From assembly GCA_016718525.1 (NCBI GenBank), contig JADKDD010000002.1:124001-188000 (forward strand): a stretch of DNA of 64,000 bases, given 5' to 3'. The notes under the pieces are model-generated. The model ran no database searches and was not told where the DNA came from. It saw only the letters and a list, made by a program, of their open reading frames with translations. Both the position numbers and the translations under genes were made by a program. Below are positions 8,740 through 19,886 of the stretch, piece by piece; within the stretch, counting starts at the first letter, position 1, and each line of letters opens with the position of its first letter. The stretch comes from Rhodocyclaceae bacterium (GTDB taxonomy: Bacteria > Pseudomonadota > Gammaproteobacteria > Burkholderiales > Rhodocyclaceae).

Positions 8740-9665
8740 TGGCCGAGCTTTTCAGCGATACGCAAAACAGCACTCCGTGAGCGGGGATTTTTGGCAACCT
8801 CAATTTCGCCAGGAAATATCGGCTTTCCAATCAATCGCAATGTTGCCGACGGAAGGTCAACCGCACGAATAGGAACTCCCTTGGGCGGCTGGGGCGGGCT
8901 GGCCGCCAGGCGCAAGACCTGCTTTACGATTCGATCTTCGAGCGAATGGAAACTTATCACTGCAAGACGACCTCCAGGAGCCAGTCGCGCAATTGCGGCA
9001 GGCAGACTTAACGACAGTTCCTCAAGCTCCCGATTGACGTAAATCCGTAGAGCCTGGAAAGTCCGCGTCGCCGGATGCTGCCCGGGCTCCCGCGTGCGGA
9101 CGACTTGCGCCACGAGCGTGGCAAGTTGTCCTGTCCTTGAAATACCGTGTTCGGCCCGAGTAGCAACAATCGCCTTTGCAATCGCATGAGCAAACCGTTC
9201 TTCACCATAGTCTTTGATCACCTTTCCGATTTCGAGTTGCGACCCCCGCGCCAAAAATTCGGCAGCAGTCTCTCCTTGCGTCGTATCCATACGCATATCC
9301 AACGGCGCATCGAAACGAAAGCTCATGCCCCTTTCCGGGGTATCTAACTGCGGTGACGACACTCCCAGGTCCAGCAGGACGCCATCGACCCATCTCACCT
9401 TCAGTCGATCGAGAACATCGGACAGGCGACTGAAATGTTCGTGAACCAAGGTGAAGCGCTGATCCGAAATTGATTGACCCGCGGTAATTGCAGCCGGGTC
9501 GCGGTCCAGAGCGATTAGTCGCCCCGCTGAACCCAATTTGTCCAATATCGCTCGGCTGTGGCCTCCACGCCCGAACGTCGCATCGATGTAAGTACCATCC
9601 GGATTGACGTTCAGCGCTGCTACCCCTTCGGTCAGCAATACCGTTACATGCTGGTTCTGGCTCAC
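8736..9665 (-). CDS. rsmH: 16S rRNA m4C1402 methyltransferase RsmH
   Basis: RsmH (formerly MraW) is an S-adenosylmethionine-dependent enzyme that N4-methylates C1402 of 16S rRNA. The 309-residue product starts MSQNQHVTVLLTEGV and shows the family motifs YIDATFGRGGHS (SAM loop), LLDLGVSSPQLD, RGMSFRFD, and FHSLEDRIVK near the C-terminus. The GTG at 9665 is chosen because it overlaps the mraZ stop (GTGA). The open frame extends 41 codons further, but that part lies antisense-free inside mraZ and is not conserved. Confidence 0.96.
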   Translation of the reverse strand: MSQNQHVTVLLTEGVAALNVNPDGTYIDATFGRGGHSRAILDKLGSAGRLIALDRDPAAITAGQSISDQRFTLVHEHFSRLSDVLDRLKVRWVDGVLLDLGVSSPQLDTPERGMSFRFDAPLDMRMDTTQGETAAEFLARGSQLEIGKVIKDYGEERFAHAIAKAIVATRAEHGISRTGQLATLVAQVVRTREPGQHPATRTFQALRIYVNRELEELSLSLPAAIARLAPGGRLAVISFHSLEDRIVKQVLRLAASPPQPPKGVPIRAVDLPSATLRLIGKPIFPGEIEVAKNPRSRSAVLRIAEKLGQ

Positions 9666-10108
9666 AGCGCAAGATTGTCCAGTCCTGCCGCCAGCGGAGT
9701 ATCGCCAAGCGCCGACATGCTCACTTGTTGGGCGCGCCACCCGGCGTCGGACCAAATTTCGAAATTTCCACCCTGGCCAACAAACCAAATGTCTTTCTCG
9801 AAGTGCGCATATTGGCGAAGCGAAGGCGATACCAACAAGCGCCCCGCACTATCGAGTTCAACATCCTCGGCAAAGCCGACCAGCAAGCGACGAGCGGCAG
9901 CGGTTTGCGCCGAAAAACTCGACAAGGCCACAATTTGTGCGCGGATCGGCACCCATGTCGGTTGTGGGTAAAGCAACAAGCACCCATGCGGATGCGCTGT
10001 CAGGACCAACCGTCCTTCGCCCGCAGCCACTAGTGCGTCACGGTGCTTGGCTGGAACCGCCAGACGGCCCTTTGCATCGAGACTCAACGGTGCGGCGCCC
10101 TGAAACAT
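9662..10108 (-). CDS. mraZ: Transcriptional regulator MraZ
   Basis: MraZ is the DNA-binding repressor that heads the dcw cluster and binds its own promoter. The 148-residue product has two tandem MraZ/AbrB-like half-domains: LDAKGRLAVPAKHR (about residues 9-22) and LDSAGRLLVSPSLR (about 85-98). The ATG at 10108 lies seven bases after a GAGGG Shine-Dalgarno. A GTG one codon upstream is the only close alternative. Three MraZ-type operator repeats lie just upstream (10153-10177), so autoregulation is expected. Confidence 0.97.
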   Translation of the reverse strand: MFQGAAPLSLDAKGRLAVPAKHRDALVAAGEGRLVLTAHPHGCLLLYPQPTWVPIRAQIVALSSFSAQTAAARRLLVGFAEDVELDSAGRLLVSPSLRQYAHFEKDIWFVGQGGNFEIWSDAGWRAQQVSMSALGDTPLAAGLDNLAL

Positions 10109-10152
10109 CACATATCCCTCGCGGTTGGGGATAGGTTGGTAAAGCTATTTTT

Positions 10153-10177
10153 CCCACCATCTCCCACTAAAACCCAC
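10153..10177 (-). promoter_or_regulatory. MraZ operator repeats
   Basis: On the minus strand, three GTGGG pentamers occur at exact 10-bp spacing (10153-10157, 10163-10167, 10173-10177), each separated by five bases. This is the arrangement known for MraZ-binding sites upstream of mraZ. They lie just downstream of a predicted promoter, so binding would block transcription of the dcw cluster. Confidence 0.85.
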
Positions 10178-10204
10178 TTTATGCCACATTTTTGCGAAGG
10201 TCAA
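10176..10204 (-). promoter_or_regulatory. Predicted promoter of mraZ and the dcw cluster
   Basis: The minus strand shows TTGACC (10204-10199), a 17-bp spacer, and TAAAGT (10181-10176), a fair sigma-70 match. Its -10 region abuts the first MraZ operator repeat. Confidence 0.6.
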
Positions 10205-10465
10205 CGTCAAAACTGGATTTTTTTCTGACGCAACAAGGGCTTAGGTCATGTTTTCGACACTGGTAACTTCAAATAAATACAATTAAATCAATGCTAAAAC
10301 AGAAATAATTTAATGTAACTTCTCAGGTTTTCCGGCGGACGCGATTTGTGCGGGACGTCGAACTCGCCGTGTTCGGTGAGTCAATGCCGCTCCGCTCAAC
10401 ATTTAGTTGGATCACTGCATTGCCGCCTTGATTGCCATGGCGACCAGGTTGTTCCGGAAAACAGC
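10205..10465. other. Intergenic region between mraZ promoter and psd
   Basis: This is an AT-rich stretch, especially 10240-10320. I see no open frame, tRNA or clear terminator in it. Confidence 0.5.
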
Positions 10466-11314
10466 CTAAACGATGCGGTTTCCCATAGCTTCGCCAAGAC
10501 GGACGGCGAGATCAGATTTCCATTGATGTGCGAAGTCAATCGCCCCCTTTGGAAACAGCATCACGACGGTCGAGCCAAGCAGGAACCGACCCATCTCATC
10601 GCCTTGCTTGATGGCAATCGATTGCTCCGAATAGCTCCAGTCTCTGACTCGTCCAGGACGCGGCGGATTGACTAGTCCATGCCACACGGTTGCCATACTG
10701 CCGACGATAGTGGCGCCAACTAAAACCATGGCCAAGGGTCCGTGAGCCGTATCAAACAGGCAAACAACACGCTCATTTCTTGCGAACAACCCCGGAACAC
10801 CGCGAGCCGTCGCTGGATTCACCGAAAACAGTTCGCCCGGAATATGGATCATTCGCAACAATCGCCCATCGCAAGGCATATGAATCCGGTGATAGTCCTT
10901 TGGACTCAAATAAATCGTGACGAAGCTACCGTTCTGGAAATGTGCGGCCAATTCCATGTCGCCGCCAATCAATGCGCGCGTGGAATATTGATGGCCCTTG
11001 GCTTGAAAAATTTGATCGTTCGATATTGCCCCTAACTGACTCACGGCACCATCCACCGGGCAGACAAAGCTTGCATTGGCTAGCGGGCGAGCACCGTTTT
11101 TTAGTGGGCGAGTAAAAAACTCGTTGAAACTCGGGTAGCTGGACGGATCAGAATTTTCGGCTTCTGCCAAGTTAACTTGATAGCGTTTGACGAACCAGCG
11201 AATCACCCCGGTTGTTAATTTTCCTGCGGTCATCGAAGCAAACTTCCCCGCCAGCACTGTCATCAGCTGCTTTGGCAATAAATACTGTAGCCAGACAAAA
11301 ATACGATCAGACAT
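10466..11314 (-). CDS. psd: Phosphatidylserine decarboxylase
   Basis: Psd is an inner-membrane pyruvoyl enzyme that converts phosphatidylserine to phosphatidylethanolamine. The 282-residue product aligns along its length with the E. coli type: LQYLLPK near the N-terminus, FNEFFTRPLK, the catalytic-site segment SPKDYHRIHMP, and the self-cleavage motif LGST close to the C-terminus. The ATG at 11314 gives MSDRIF and fits the family start; a TTG at 11326 would add four residues. It stands alone and appears separately transcribed from mraZ. Confidence 0.96.
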   Translation of the reverse strand: MSDRIFVWLQYLLPKQLMTVLAGKFASMTAGKLTTGVIRWFVKRYQVNLAEAENSDPSSYPSFNEFFTRPLKNGARPLANASFVCPVDGAVSQLGAISNDQIFQAKGHQYSTRALIGGDMELAAHFQNGSFVTIYLSPKDYHRIHMPCDGRLLRMIHIPGELFSVNPATARGVPGLFARNERVVCLFDTAHGPLAMVLVGATIVGSMATVWHGLVNPPRPGRVRDWSYSEQSIAIKQGDEMGRFLLGSTVVMLFPKGAIDFAHQWKSDLAVRLGEAMGNRIV

Positions 11315-11512
11315 AGACGCTTTCAAATTGGGGAGTAGGTCAATCGAGACAGCCGGAATTCAGGCCAGGCATGACCATTAGGATGGGGAATTTCATTGAC
11401 CGTGGAAGTTTAGCAGTGGGAACCCATCGAGCGAATTTGAGCATTGAAGCATCGCCGCTATCTAGTTCACACAATTCGGCGCATATTTGGTGCCACAGTT
11501 TATTATCAGGCC

Positions 11513-13213
11513 ATGTCGCCGAGCCTGCTTACCCTTACCTTGCTTTTGTCAGCCGCTGTCGCCGGCGTGGCGTTGGCGCGTCAATTCAAGATACCGCCTG
11601 TGCTGAGCTACTTGGTGATTGGAATCGCCATCGGCCCGCATGGGCTCGCATTGTTGCGCGAAACCGACGAAGTTCATGCTTTAGCGGAGTTCGGGATCGT
11701 GTTTCTGATGTTTTCAGTCGGTCTTGAGTTCAGCCTGCAGCACCTTAAGACGATGCGCACACTCGTTGTCGGATTCGGTGCGACTCAACTGCTTTTTACC
11801 GCTCTGGGTGCCGGCACGGTAACCGCAGTCGGATTCGAGCAGGGATGGCGTAGCGGTTTAGTCGTCGGTCTTGCCGTTGCAATGTCCTCAACCGCTATTG
11901 TCGCAGGCATGCTGTCAGAACGCTTTGAACTTCATTCGCGCTCAGGTCGGCAGACGATGGCAGTGCTACTGTTTCAGGACCTCGCGGTCGTTCCATGCCT
12001 GATATTGCTTCCCGCGCTTGCAGGTCCGGGAGACGATCTGGCGAACTCCCTTGCTATCGCAAGCTTGCAAACCTTGGGGGTGTTGTTTCTGCTGGTGTGG
12101 ATTGGTCAGCGATTGATGAAACGGGTCTATGACACTGTCACAAAGTACCGGTCCGAGGAACTTTTTGTTTTGACGACACTATGGATCGTTGTGGGTCTTT
12201 CATTCGCGACTGCACAAGCAGGCCTATCTCTCGCACTAGGCGCTTTTGTGGGCGGCATGCTCATTTCGGAAACGGTATATCGGCACCAAGTCGAAGCAGA
12301 TATCAGACCATTTCGAGACATTCTGCTCGGCTTCTTTTTCATCACCATCGGAATGATGTTGGATATTGGCTATGTTTTCTCTCATGTTCCGGCGCTGATC
12401 TTCGCGGTAGTCCTTTTGGTATTTGGCAAGGCTGCAGTGGTCCTCATCATTACCTATGTGGCAAAAAATCCGCCCGACTCGGCATTGAGAACCGCAGCGC
12501 AATTGGCTCAAGCAGGTGAACTTGGCCTGGTATTGATCGAGCTTGGACGCCAACTCAATTTGATTAGTGCTGACGCGTTTCAATTGACCCTCTCAGCAAT
12601 GCTGTTGTCGATGTTTATCGCTCCGTTTCTGATCGAACTTGCCGCGCGTCATGCCGGTCAACTAGGGCTCAGTGATTGGGCGCTTAAGGCGAAATCGATA
12701 CACGATATTTCAACCAGGAGTTTCGGTCTTGAAGGGCACGTCATCATTTGCGGCTATGGACGCACGGGGGAGCGTATCGGTGAATTCCTGCATGCGGAGC
12801 AAATTCCATTCTTGGCCCTCGATATCGATTCTCATCGTACAAAACGCGCAGCGGCAGCAGGCGGTGCGGTAGTTTTTGGCAATCCCGCCCGCGCCGAAGT
12901 GTTGCAGGCTGCAGGCCTGAAACGCGCTCGAGGGGTCAGTATTGCCTACCCTGATAGTCGCGCGGCAGAACGCGTTGTGGCAGCAATACGCCGCATCCGC
13001 AGCGATATCCCGATCATTGTCCGCGTGGCAGATGAGAGTGATGCTGCCAGGCTAATGGCCGCTGGAGCGACCGAGGTGGTTCCCGAAGTATTCGAAGGTG
13101 GCCTTTTGTTGGCCGCCGAAACACTTGGCCAGTTGGGAATTCCGATTGAACGTGCCGTCGAACATGTTCGCATTGCTCGAGCCGAGCATCGGGCGAAACT
13201 TGCCGGATCGTGA
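11513..13213 (+). CDS. CPA2 monovalent cation:proton antiporter with RCK/TrkA-N domain (KefB/KefC-like)
   Basis: The 566-residue product has about twelve hydrophobic segments over residues 1-380 forming a Na+/H+ exchanger domain (GIAIGPHGLALL, FLMFSVGLEFS, AMSSTAIVAGML). A cytoplasmic TrkA-N nucleotide-binding domain follows from about residue 400 (HVIICGYGRTGERIG). It probably moves K+ or Na+ against H+, gated by nucleotide or a ligand. The frame extends 23 codons upstream of ATG 11513, but the conserved membrane segment begins right after that ATG. A copy of the dispersed repeat follows four bases after the stop. The exact ion cannot be told from sequence. Confidence 0.92.
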   Translation: MSPSLLTLTLLLSAAVAGVALARQFKIPPVLSYLVIGIAIGPHGLALLRETDEVHALAEFGIVFLMFSVGLEFSLQHLKTMRTLVVGFGATQLLFTALGAGTVTAVGFEQGWRSGLVVGLAVAMSSTAIVAGMLSERFELHSRSGRQTMAVLLFQDLAVVPCLILLPALAGPGDDLANSLAIASLQTLGVLFLLVWIGQRLMKRVYDTVTKYRSEELFVLTTLWIVVGLSFATAQAGLSLALGAFVGGMLISETVYRHQVEADIRPFRDILLGFFFITIGMMLDIGYVFSHVPALIFAVVLLVFGKAAVVLIITYVAKNPPDSALRTAAQLAQAGELGLVLIELGRQLNLISADAFQLTLSAMLLSMFIAPFLIELAARHAGQLGLSDWALKAKSIHDISTRSFGLEGHVIICGYGRTGERIGEFLHAEQIPFLALDIDSHRTKRAAAAGGAVVFGNPARAEVLQAAGLKRARGVSIAYPDSRAAERVVAAIRRIRSDIPIIVRVADESDAARLMAAGATEVVPEVFEGGLLLAAETLGQLGIPIERAVEHVRIARAEHRAKLAGS

Positions 13214-13216
13214 GCA

Positions 13217-13246
13217 CGCCAGTTGGTGCTGGCAATACGCCGTTGG
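13217..13246 (-). repeat. Dispersed 28-bp repeat, copy 4 (antiporter-rplU intergenic)
   Basis: The minus-strand reading is a near-consensus copy with the full GCCAG/CTGGC stem and the loop CACCAA. It starts four bases after the antiporter stop codon and about 28 bp before the rplU -35 box. Confidence 0.85.
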
Positions 13247-13273
13247 ATTGACAAAATGAGGCAAAACTTTCTT

Positions 13274-13302
13274 TTGACGGCGCTGCCTCTTGCCCCTATA
13301 AT
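13274..13302 (+). promoter_or_regulatory. Predicted promoter of rplU-rpmA
   Basis: TTGACG (13274-13279) and a perfect TATAAT (13297-13302) are separated by 17 bp, a strong sigma-70 promoter as expected for ribosomal protein genes. Confidence 0.85.
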
Positions 13303-13337
13303 GCGCGGTTCGTTGCAATATCCATTTGGAGTCCATC

Positions 13338-13649
13338 ATGTATGCGGTCATAAAAACCGGTGGCAAGCAGTATCGTGTCACGTCAGGTGAAAAAATTAAA
13401 GTAGAACAGATACCGGCAGATGTGGGCGCTGAAATCACGATTGACCAGGTACTCATGGTCGGTGAAGGCGAATCGGTAAAGATCGGCGCGCCTATGCTCG
13501 CCGGTGCTACCGTAACCGCCAAGGTGATTTCGCAAGGCCGACACGCTAAAGTGAAGATTTTCAAGATGCGCCGCCGTAAGCATTACCAGAAGCACCAGGG
13601 CCATCGCCAGAACTTTACTGAAATTGAAATCGGCGCGATTGCGGCCTGA
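13338..13649 (+). CDS. rplU: 50S ribosomal protein L21
   Basis: L21 is a small structural protein of the large ribosomal subunit. The 103-residue product starts MYAVIKTGGKQYRV and ends with the RRRKHYQKHQGHRQ segment that binds 23S rRNA. The start at 13338 follows TTTGGAG; the open frame begins four codons earlier, but those residues are not part of the family. It is the first gene after a strong promoter and is followed 17 bp later by rpmA. Confidence 0.98.
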   Translation: MYAVIKTGGKQYRVTSGEKIKVEQIPADVGAEITIDQVLMVGEGESVKIGAPMLAGATVTAKVISQGRHAKVKIFKMRRRKHYQKHQGHRQNFTEIEIGAIAA

Positions 13650-13666
13650 TCCGAAGGAGCTAATTC

Positions 13667-13936
13667 ATGGCACACAAAAAAGCAGGTGGTAGTTCCCGCA
13701 ATGGTCGCGATTCTGAATCAAAGCGACTAGGTGTGAAACGCTATGGCGGCCAATTGGTATCCGCCGGTAGCATCATTGTTCGCCAACGGGGTACTGAGTT
13801 TCATCCCGGCGACAACGTTGGCATGGGCAAGGATCACACCTTGTTCGCCAAGACCGAAGGAACCGTGTTGTTTGCGGTCAAAGGCGCAGCGAAACGTCGA
13901 GTTGTTAGTATCGTCGCAGCGGCGGCGACTGCCTAA
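13667..13936 (+). CDS. rpmA: 50S ribosomal protein L27
   Basis: L27 sits near the peptidyl transferase centre of the ribosome. The 89-residue product has the normal N-terminus MAHKKAGGSSRNGRDS, the RYGGQLVSAGSIIVRQRG core and the GTVLFAVKGAAKRRVV C-terminal part. The Gram-negative type start (no cleaved leader) is visible. An AAGGAG site precedes the ATG, and a stem-loop terminator follows. Confidence 0.98.
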   Translation: MAHKKAGGSSRNGRDSESKRLGVKRYGGQLVSAGSIIVRQRGTEFHPGDNVGMGKDHTLFAKTEGTVLFAVKGAAKRRVVSIVAAAATA

Positions 13937-13954
13937 GGTTTTCGTCCGAGCATT

Positions 13955-13983
13955 GAAAGCCCTATCGTTACGGTAGGGCTTTC
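13955..13983 (+). terminator. Terminator or attenuator between rpmA and obgE
   Basis: GAAAGCCCTA (13955-13964) pairs perfectly with TAGGGCTTTC (13974-13983), and the inner bases can extend the stem to a three-base loop. A T-rich stretch follows. It would end or reduce rplU-rpmA transcription before obgE. Confidence 0.75.
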
Positions 13984-13997
13984 TTGCTTTCAGCCCT

Positions 13998-15029
13998 ATG
14001 AAATTCTTTGACGAAGCCCGAATTGAGGTTTTTGCCGGCGACGGCGGTAATGGTGCGTCTTCGTTTCGGCGTGAGAAGTACATCCCTTTTGGTGGCCCGG
14101 ACGGCGGTGATGGCGGTCGTGGCGCAAATATCTGGGCTATCGCCGATTGTAATCTCAACACCCTAATTGACTTCCGCTACACCCGCGCTTTCCGTGCCCA
14201 AAAGGGTGGCCAGGGACGCGGGGCCGATTGCTACGGCAAGGGCGGCGAAGACATGGAGCTACGCATGCCGGTTGGGACTGTCATTAGTGACGGTGTCACC
14301 GGAGAGCTTATTGCAGATCTCGATGTTGACGGCAAGCGCATGTTGATCGCGCGCGGCGGACAAGGTGGCTTGGGGAATTTACATTTCAAGTCCAGCACCA
14401 ACCGGGCTCCTCGGCAATGTACTCCCGGCGAACCTGGTGAGGTTCGTGAGCTGAAACTCGAGCTAAAGGTTATTGCTGATGTTGGTCTGCTAGGCCTTCC
14501 AAACGCCGGCAAGTCGACCTTCATTCGTGCAGTGTCGGCTGCAAAGCCTAAAGTAGCTGATTATCCGTTCACTACGCTGCACCCCAATTTAGGGGTAGTT
14601 CGAGTCGATCACAATCGAAGTTTTGTCATTGCAGATGTGCCCGGGTTGATTGAAGGCGCGGCAGAGGGCGCAGGTCTGGGACACCGGTTCTTGAAGCACC
14701 TTCAGCGCACCGGCTTGTTGTTGCATCTTGTCGATATCGCTCCATTTGACTCGGACATTGATCCGGCGATTGGTGCTGCGGCGATATTGGAAGAGCTCAA
14801 GAAGTACGACGAAGCGCTTTATGCGAAGCCGCGTTGGCTCTTGATAAACAAGATTGACCTCGTCCCCGTTGAAGAGCGCGAAGCGAGAATATCGAAACTT
14901 GTGTCGGCATATTCGCCCGATCGCCATTTTGTTGTATCGGCGATCAATGGCTTGGGTTGCCAAGACGTATGTTTCGCCGTGATGAAACATATGGAAGCGT
15001 TGCGCGCAAATGCGAAAGCAGATAGCTGA
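13998..15029 (+). CDS. obgE: Obg-family GTPase ObgE (CgtA)
   Basis: ObgE is an essential GTPase involved in late 50S subunit assembly and stress control. The 343-residue product has the glycine-rich Obg fold at the N-terminus (FAGDGGNGASSFRREK, PDGGDGGRG) and a G domain with GLPNAGKST (about residue 165), ADVPGLIEGA and NKIDL. The start ATG at 13998 lacks a clear Shine-Dalgarno; translation may rely on the upstream mRNA. It overlaps proB by 20 bp. Confidence 0.97.
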   Translation: MKFFDEARIEVFAGDGGNGASSFRREKYIPFGGPDGGDGGRGANIWAIADCNLNTLIDFRYTRAFRAQKGGQGRGADCYGKGGEDMELRMPVGTVISDGVTGELIADLDVDGKRMLIARGGQGGLGNLHFKSSTNRAPRQCTPGEPGEVRELKLELKVIADVGLLGLPNAGKSTFIRAVSAAKPKVADYPFTTLHPNLGVVRVDHNRSFVIADVPGLIEGAAEGAGLGHRFLKHLQRTGLLLHLVDIAPFDSDIDPAIGAAAILEELKKYDEALYAKPRWLLINKIDLVPVEEREARISKLVSAYSPDRHFVVSAINGLGCQDVCFAVMKHMEALRANAKADS

Positions 15030-16125
15030 AGCCAAACGAATCGTTGTCAAAGTCGGCAGCGCGTTGGTAACCAACAACGGTGAAGGTCTTGACCACGTTT
15101 TCATCGCTGATTGCGCACAACAAATTTCTGCGTTGCATGACAGCGGCCGTGAAATTCTCCTTGTTACCTCTGGCGCCATCGCTGCCGGTATGCAGCGTTT
15201 AGGTTGGAGAAAGCGCCCTCACGCCATGCACGATCTTCAAGCCGCTGCCGCGGTCGGGCAGTTGGGTTTGGCTCAAGCCTATGAAACCATCTTTGTTCAG
15301 CATGAGCTCAAAGCTGCTCAGGTGCTGCTAACTCATGAAGATCTAGCGGATCGTACTCGCTATTTGAATGCGCGCTCGACACTGACCACACTCCTTCGCT
15401 TGGGAGTCGTTCCGATCATCAATGAGAATGACACCGTCGTAACGGATGAAATCAGATTTGGCGACAATGACACGCTTGCTGCATTGGTTGCCAATCTGGT
15501 TGAGGCCGACGCGCTGGTCATTTTGACCGACCAGGACGGCCTGTACAATGCCGATCCGCGTTCAAACCCTTCCGCAAAACTCGTATTTGAAGGCCGCGCT
15601 GATGATCGCAGTTTCGAGGCGATGGCCGGCGGCGCGGCCAGCAGCATCAGCACCGGCGGGATGGTTACCAAAATCCGGGCGGCGCAACGCGCGGCAAAGA
15701 GCGGGGCACATACACTGATTGCGAATGGCCGCGTCGAGCAGGCTTTGCGACGAGTTCTTCAGGGCGAGCCTCTGGGCACCTTCCTGTACGCAAGCTCGAC
15801 GCCGCTGTTGGCACGCAAACAGTGGCTGGCAGACCACCTACAATTTGCCGGAACGCTCGTGCTGGACGATGGCGCCGTAAGTGCCATGCGTTCAGGCAAG
15901 AGTCTTCTCCCGATCGGTGTTACCAAGGTACTCGGTGATTTTGAGCGCGGAGCAGTGGTGTGCTGTGCAGACTTGCGCGGCGTAGAACTGGCAAGGGGTC
16001 TCGTAAATTACTCGGCATCAGAGGCCAGACGCATTATGCGACATGGCTCCAATGAAATTGAAAGCTTGCTTGGCTATGTCAGCGATGATGAACTAATCCA
16101 CCGCGACAACTTAGTCCTGATCTAA
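15010..16125 (+). CDS. proB: Glutamate 5-kinase ProB
   Basis: ProB catalyses the first, feedback-inhibited step of proline synthesis, phosphorylating glutamate. The 371-residue product has an amino-acid kinase domain (VVKVGSALVT at the N-terminus, LVTSGAIAAG, INENDTV, LTDQDGLYNADPR) and a C-terminal PUA domain from about residue 280. Full length matches PUA-containing ProB. It overlaps the end of obgE in another frame, a normal arrangement in betaproteobacteria. proA is not adjacent. Confidence 0.96.
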   Translation: MRKQIAEAKRIVVKVGSALVTNNGEGLDHVFIADCAQQISALHDSGREILLVTSGAIAAGMQRLGWRKRPHAMHDLQAAAAVGQLGLAQAYETIFVQHELKAAQVLLTHEDLADRTRYLNARSTLTTLLRLGVVPIINENDTVVTDEIRFGDNDTLAALVANLVEADALVILTDQDGLYNADPRSNPSAKLVFEGRADDRSFEAMAGGAASSISTGGMVTKIRAAQRAAKSGAHTLIANGRVEQALRRVLQGEPLGTFLYASSTPLLARKQWLADHLQFAGTLVLDDGAVSAMRSGKSLLPIGVTKVLGDFERGAVVCCADLRGVELARGLVNYSASEARRIMRHGSNEIESLLGYVSDDELIHRDNLVLI

Positions 16126-16241
16126 CCCAATTCAATCGTTTGGCCCGAGCGTCCTGACATAACGCTAACACTTTCTGGCTCCGCCGCGTTGCTATTTTGC
16201 GGAACCACTGGTCCCAATTCAAGAAACGGACGCGAAATTGC

Positions 16242-16277
16242 AAAAGCCCCGGCCAATGGATATTGGAAGGGGCTTTT
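16242..16277. terminator. Bidirectional terminator between proB and the rRNA operon
   Basis: AAAAGCCCC (16242-16250) pairs with GGGGCTTTT (16269-16277), with an inner CCAAT/ATTGG pairing. T-runs occur on both strands, so it can end both proB (plus) and the rRNA transcript (minus). Confidence 0.85.
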
Positions 16278-16291
16278 GATTAGTAAGGGGA

Positions 16292-16407
16292 GTCTGGCGT
16301 TGACCTACTTTCTCGCACGGTGAAGTGCAATATCATTGGCGCGGAGGCGTTTCACGGTCCTGTTCGGGATGGGAAGGGGTGGTTCCACCTCGCTATGGAC
16401 ACCAGAC
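16292..16407 (-). rRNA. rrf: 5S ribosomal RNA
   Basis: On the minus strand the molecule runs from TCTGGTGTCCATAGCG to CAACGCCAGAC. The two ends pair to form helix I, and the internal CCATCCCGAACAGG segment is diagnostic of 5S. It lies about 110 bp after 23S, with a terminator just beyond. Ends are estimated from helix I. Confidence 0.95.
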
Positions 16408-16515
16408 GTAAAGGGTTGTGTTCTGGTTTGTGCGGTTAGGCGGTAGTCAGAACACGCGATTTGGAAGAAGTATTTGGTTGTGACTGTAAATGTGAGTTTG
16501 GTTGTTGGTCTATAA

Positions 16516-16527
16516 CTCAATGTTATA

Positions 16528-16535
<8 letters not shown>
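16516..16535. repeat. 3' strand of the 23S RNase III processing stem
   Basis: These 20 bases are the exact inverse complement of 19404-19423, so the precursor ends pair around the 23S rRNA. This is the usual RNase III substrate. Confidence 0.85.
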
Positions 16536-19403
<2,868 letters not shown>

Positions 19404-19410
<7 letters not shown>

Positions 19411-19423
19411 CTATAACATTGAG
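19404..19423. repeat. 5' strand of the 23S RNase III processing stem
   Basis: A perfect 20-base inverse complement of 16516-16535. Confidence 0.85.
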
Positions 19424-19571
19424 CTCCAGTTCCCTGAAGTCCAACAAGCCAAACAACCAAACTTTCATTTTTCCACGCCTTGCGCCGGTTCAAAGGACAA
19501 GGCATGGGAAGATACAATCACAACCCAATGCGCATCCCTTCCGGGACGCCCATTCTTTACTTCTTCCAAAT

Positions 19572-19584
19572 TGTTAAAGAGCAT
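19572..19584 (-). promoter_or_regulatory. boxA antitermination site in the 23S leader
   Basis: The minus strand reads TGCTCTTTAACAA, matching the consensus boxA RNA that binds NusB-NusE in rRNA operons. Confidence 0.8.
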
Positions 19585-19700
19585 GTCCAGGCAACCTCTT
19601 GCGAGACGCCCGTCATATAAGCCAGTTCGGTCTTCCAACCGTTATTCAAATCGACTCATCGAGCACACTTGAATAACCGCTGAAGCACAACACAAGGTAC

Positions 19701-19776
19701 TGGTGGAGGATGACGGGATCGAACCGACGACCCCCTGCTTGCAAAGCAGGTGCTCTCCCAGCTGAGCTAATCCCCC
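19701..19776 (-). tRNA. tRNA-Ala (anticodon TGC)
   Basis: The 76-nt cloverleaf begins GGGGGATTAGCTCAGCTGG and has the encoded CCA end. The anticodon loop TTTGCAA gives TGC. It lies in the 16S-23S spacer, the usual place. Confidence 0.97.
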
Positions 19777-19861
19777 TTTTTGCTACGTATTACTGCGTTG
19801 CTCGGTCGCTTGCATAGCAAACTATGCGGCACTCCCTCGCGCCTTGTACTACTTGCAAAAA
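19777..19861. repeat. Palindromic spacer element between tRNA-Ala and tRNA-Ile
   Basis: Outer arms TTTTTGC (19777-19783) and GCAAAAA (19855-19861) flank an imperfect palindrome centred on GCATAG-CAAA-CTATGC. It would form a long hairpin in the precursor RNA. From memory it resembles dispersed palindromes in other betaproteobacteria; this has not been checked. Confidence 0.55.
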
Positions 19862-19886
19862 GCGCTCCGGCCTACTCAGCGATCAA

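Noticed and set aside
14389..14406. CCAGCACCAACCGGGC in obgE resembles the right half of the dispersed repeat.
   Set aside because: It encodes the universal KSSTNRAP motif of Obg, and the CGGCGTG half is absent, so it is coincidental.
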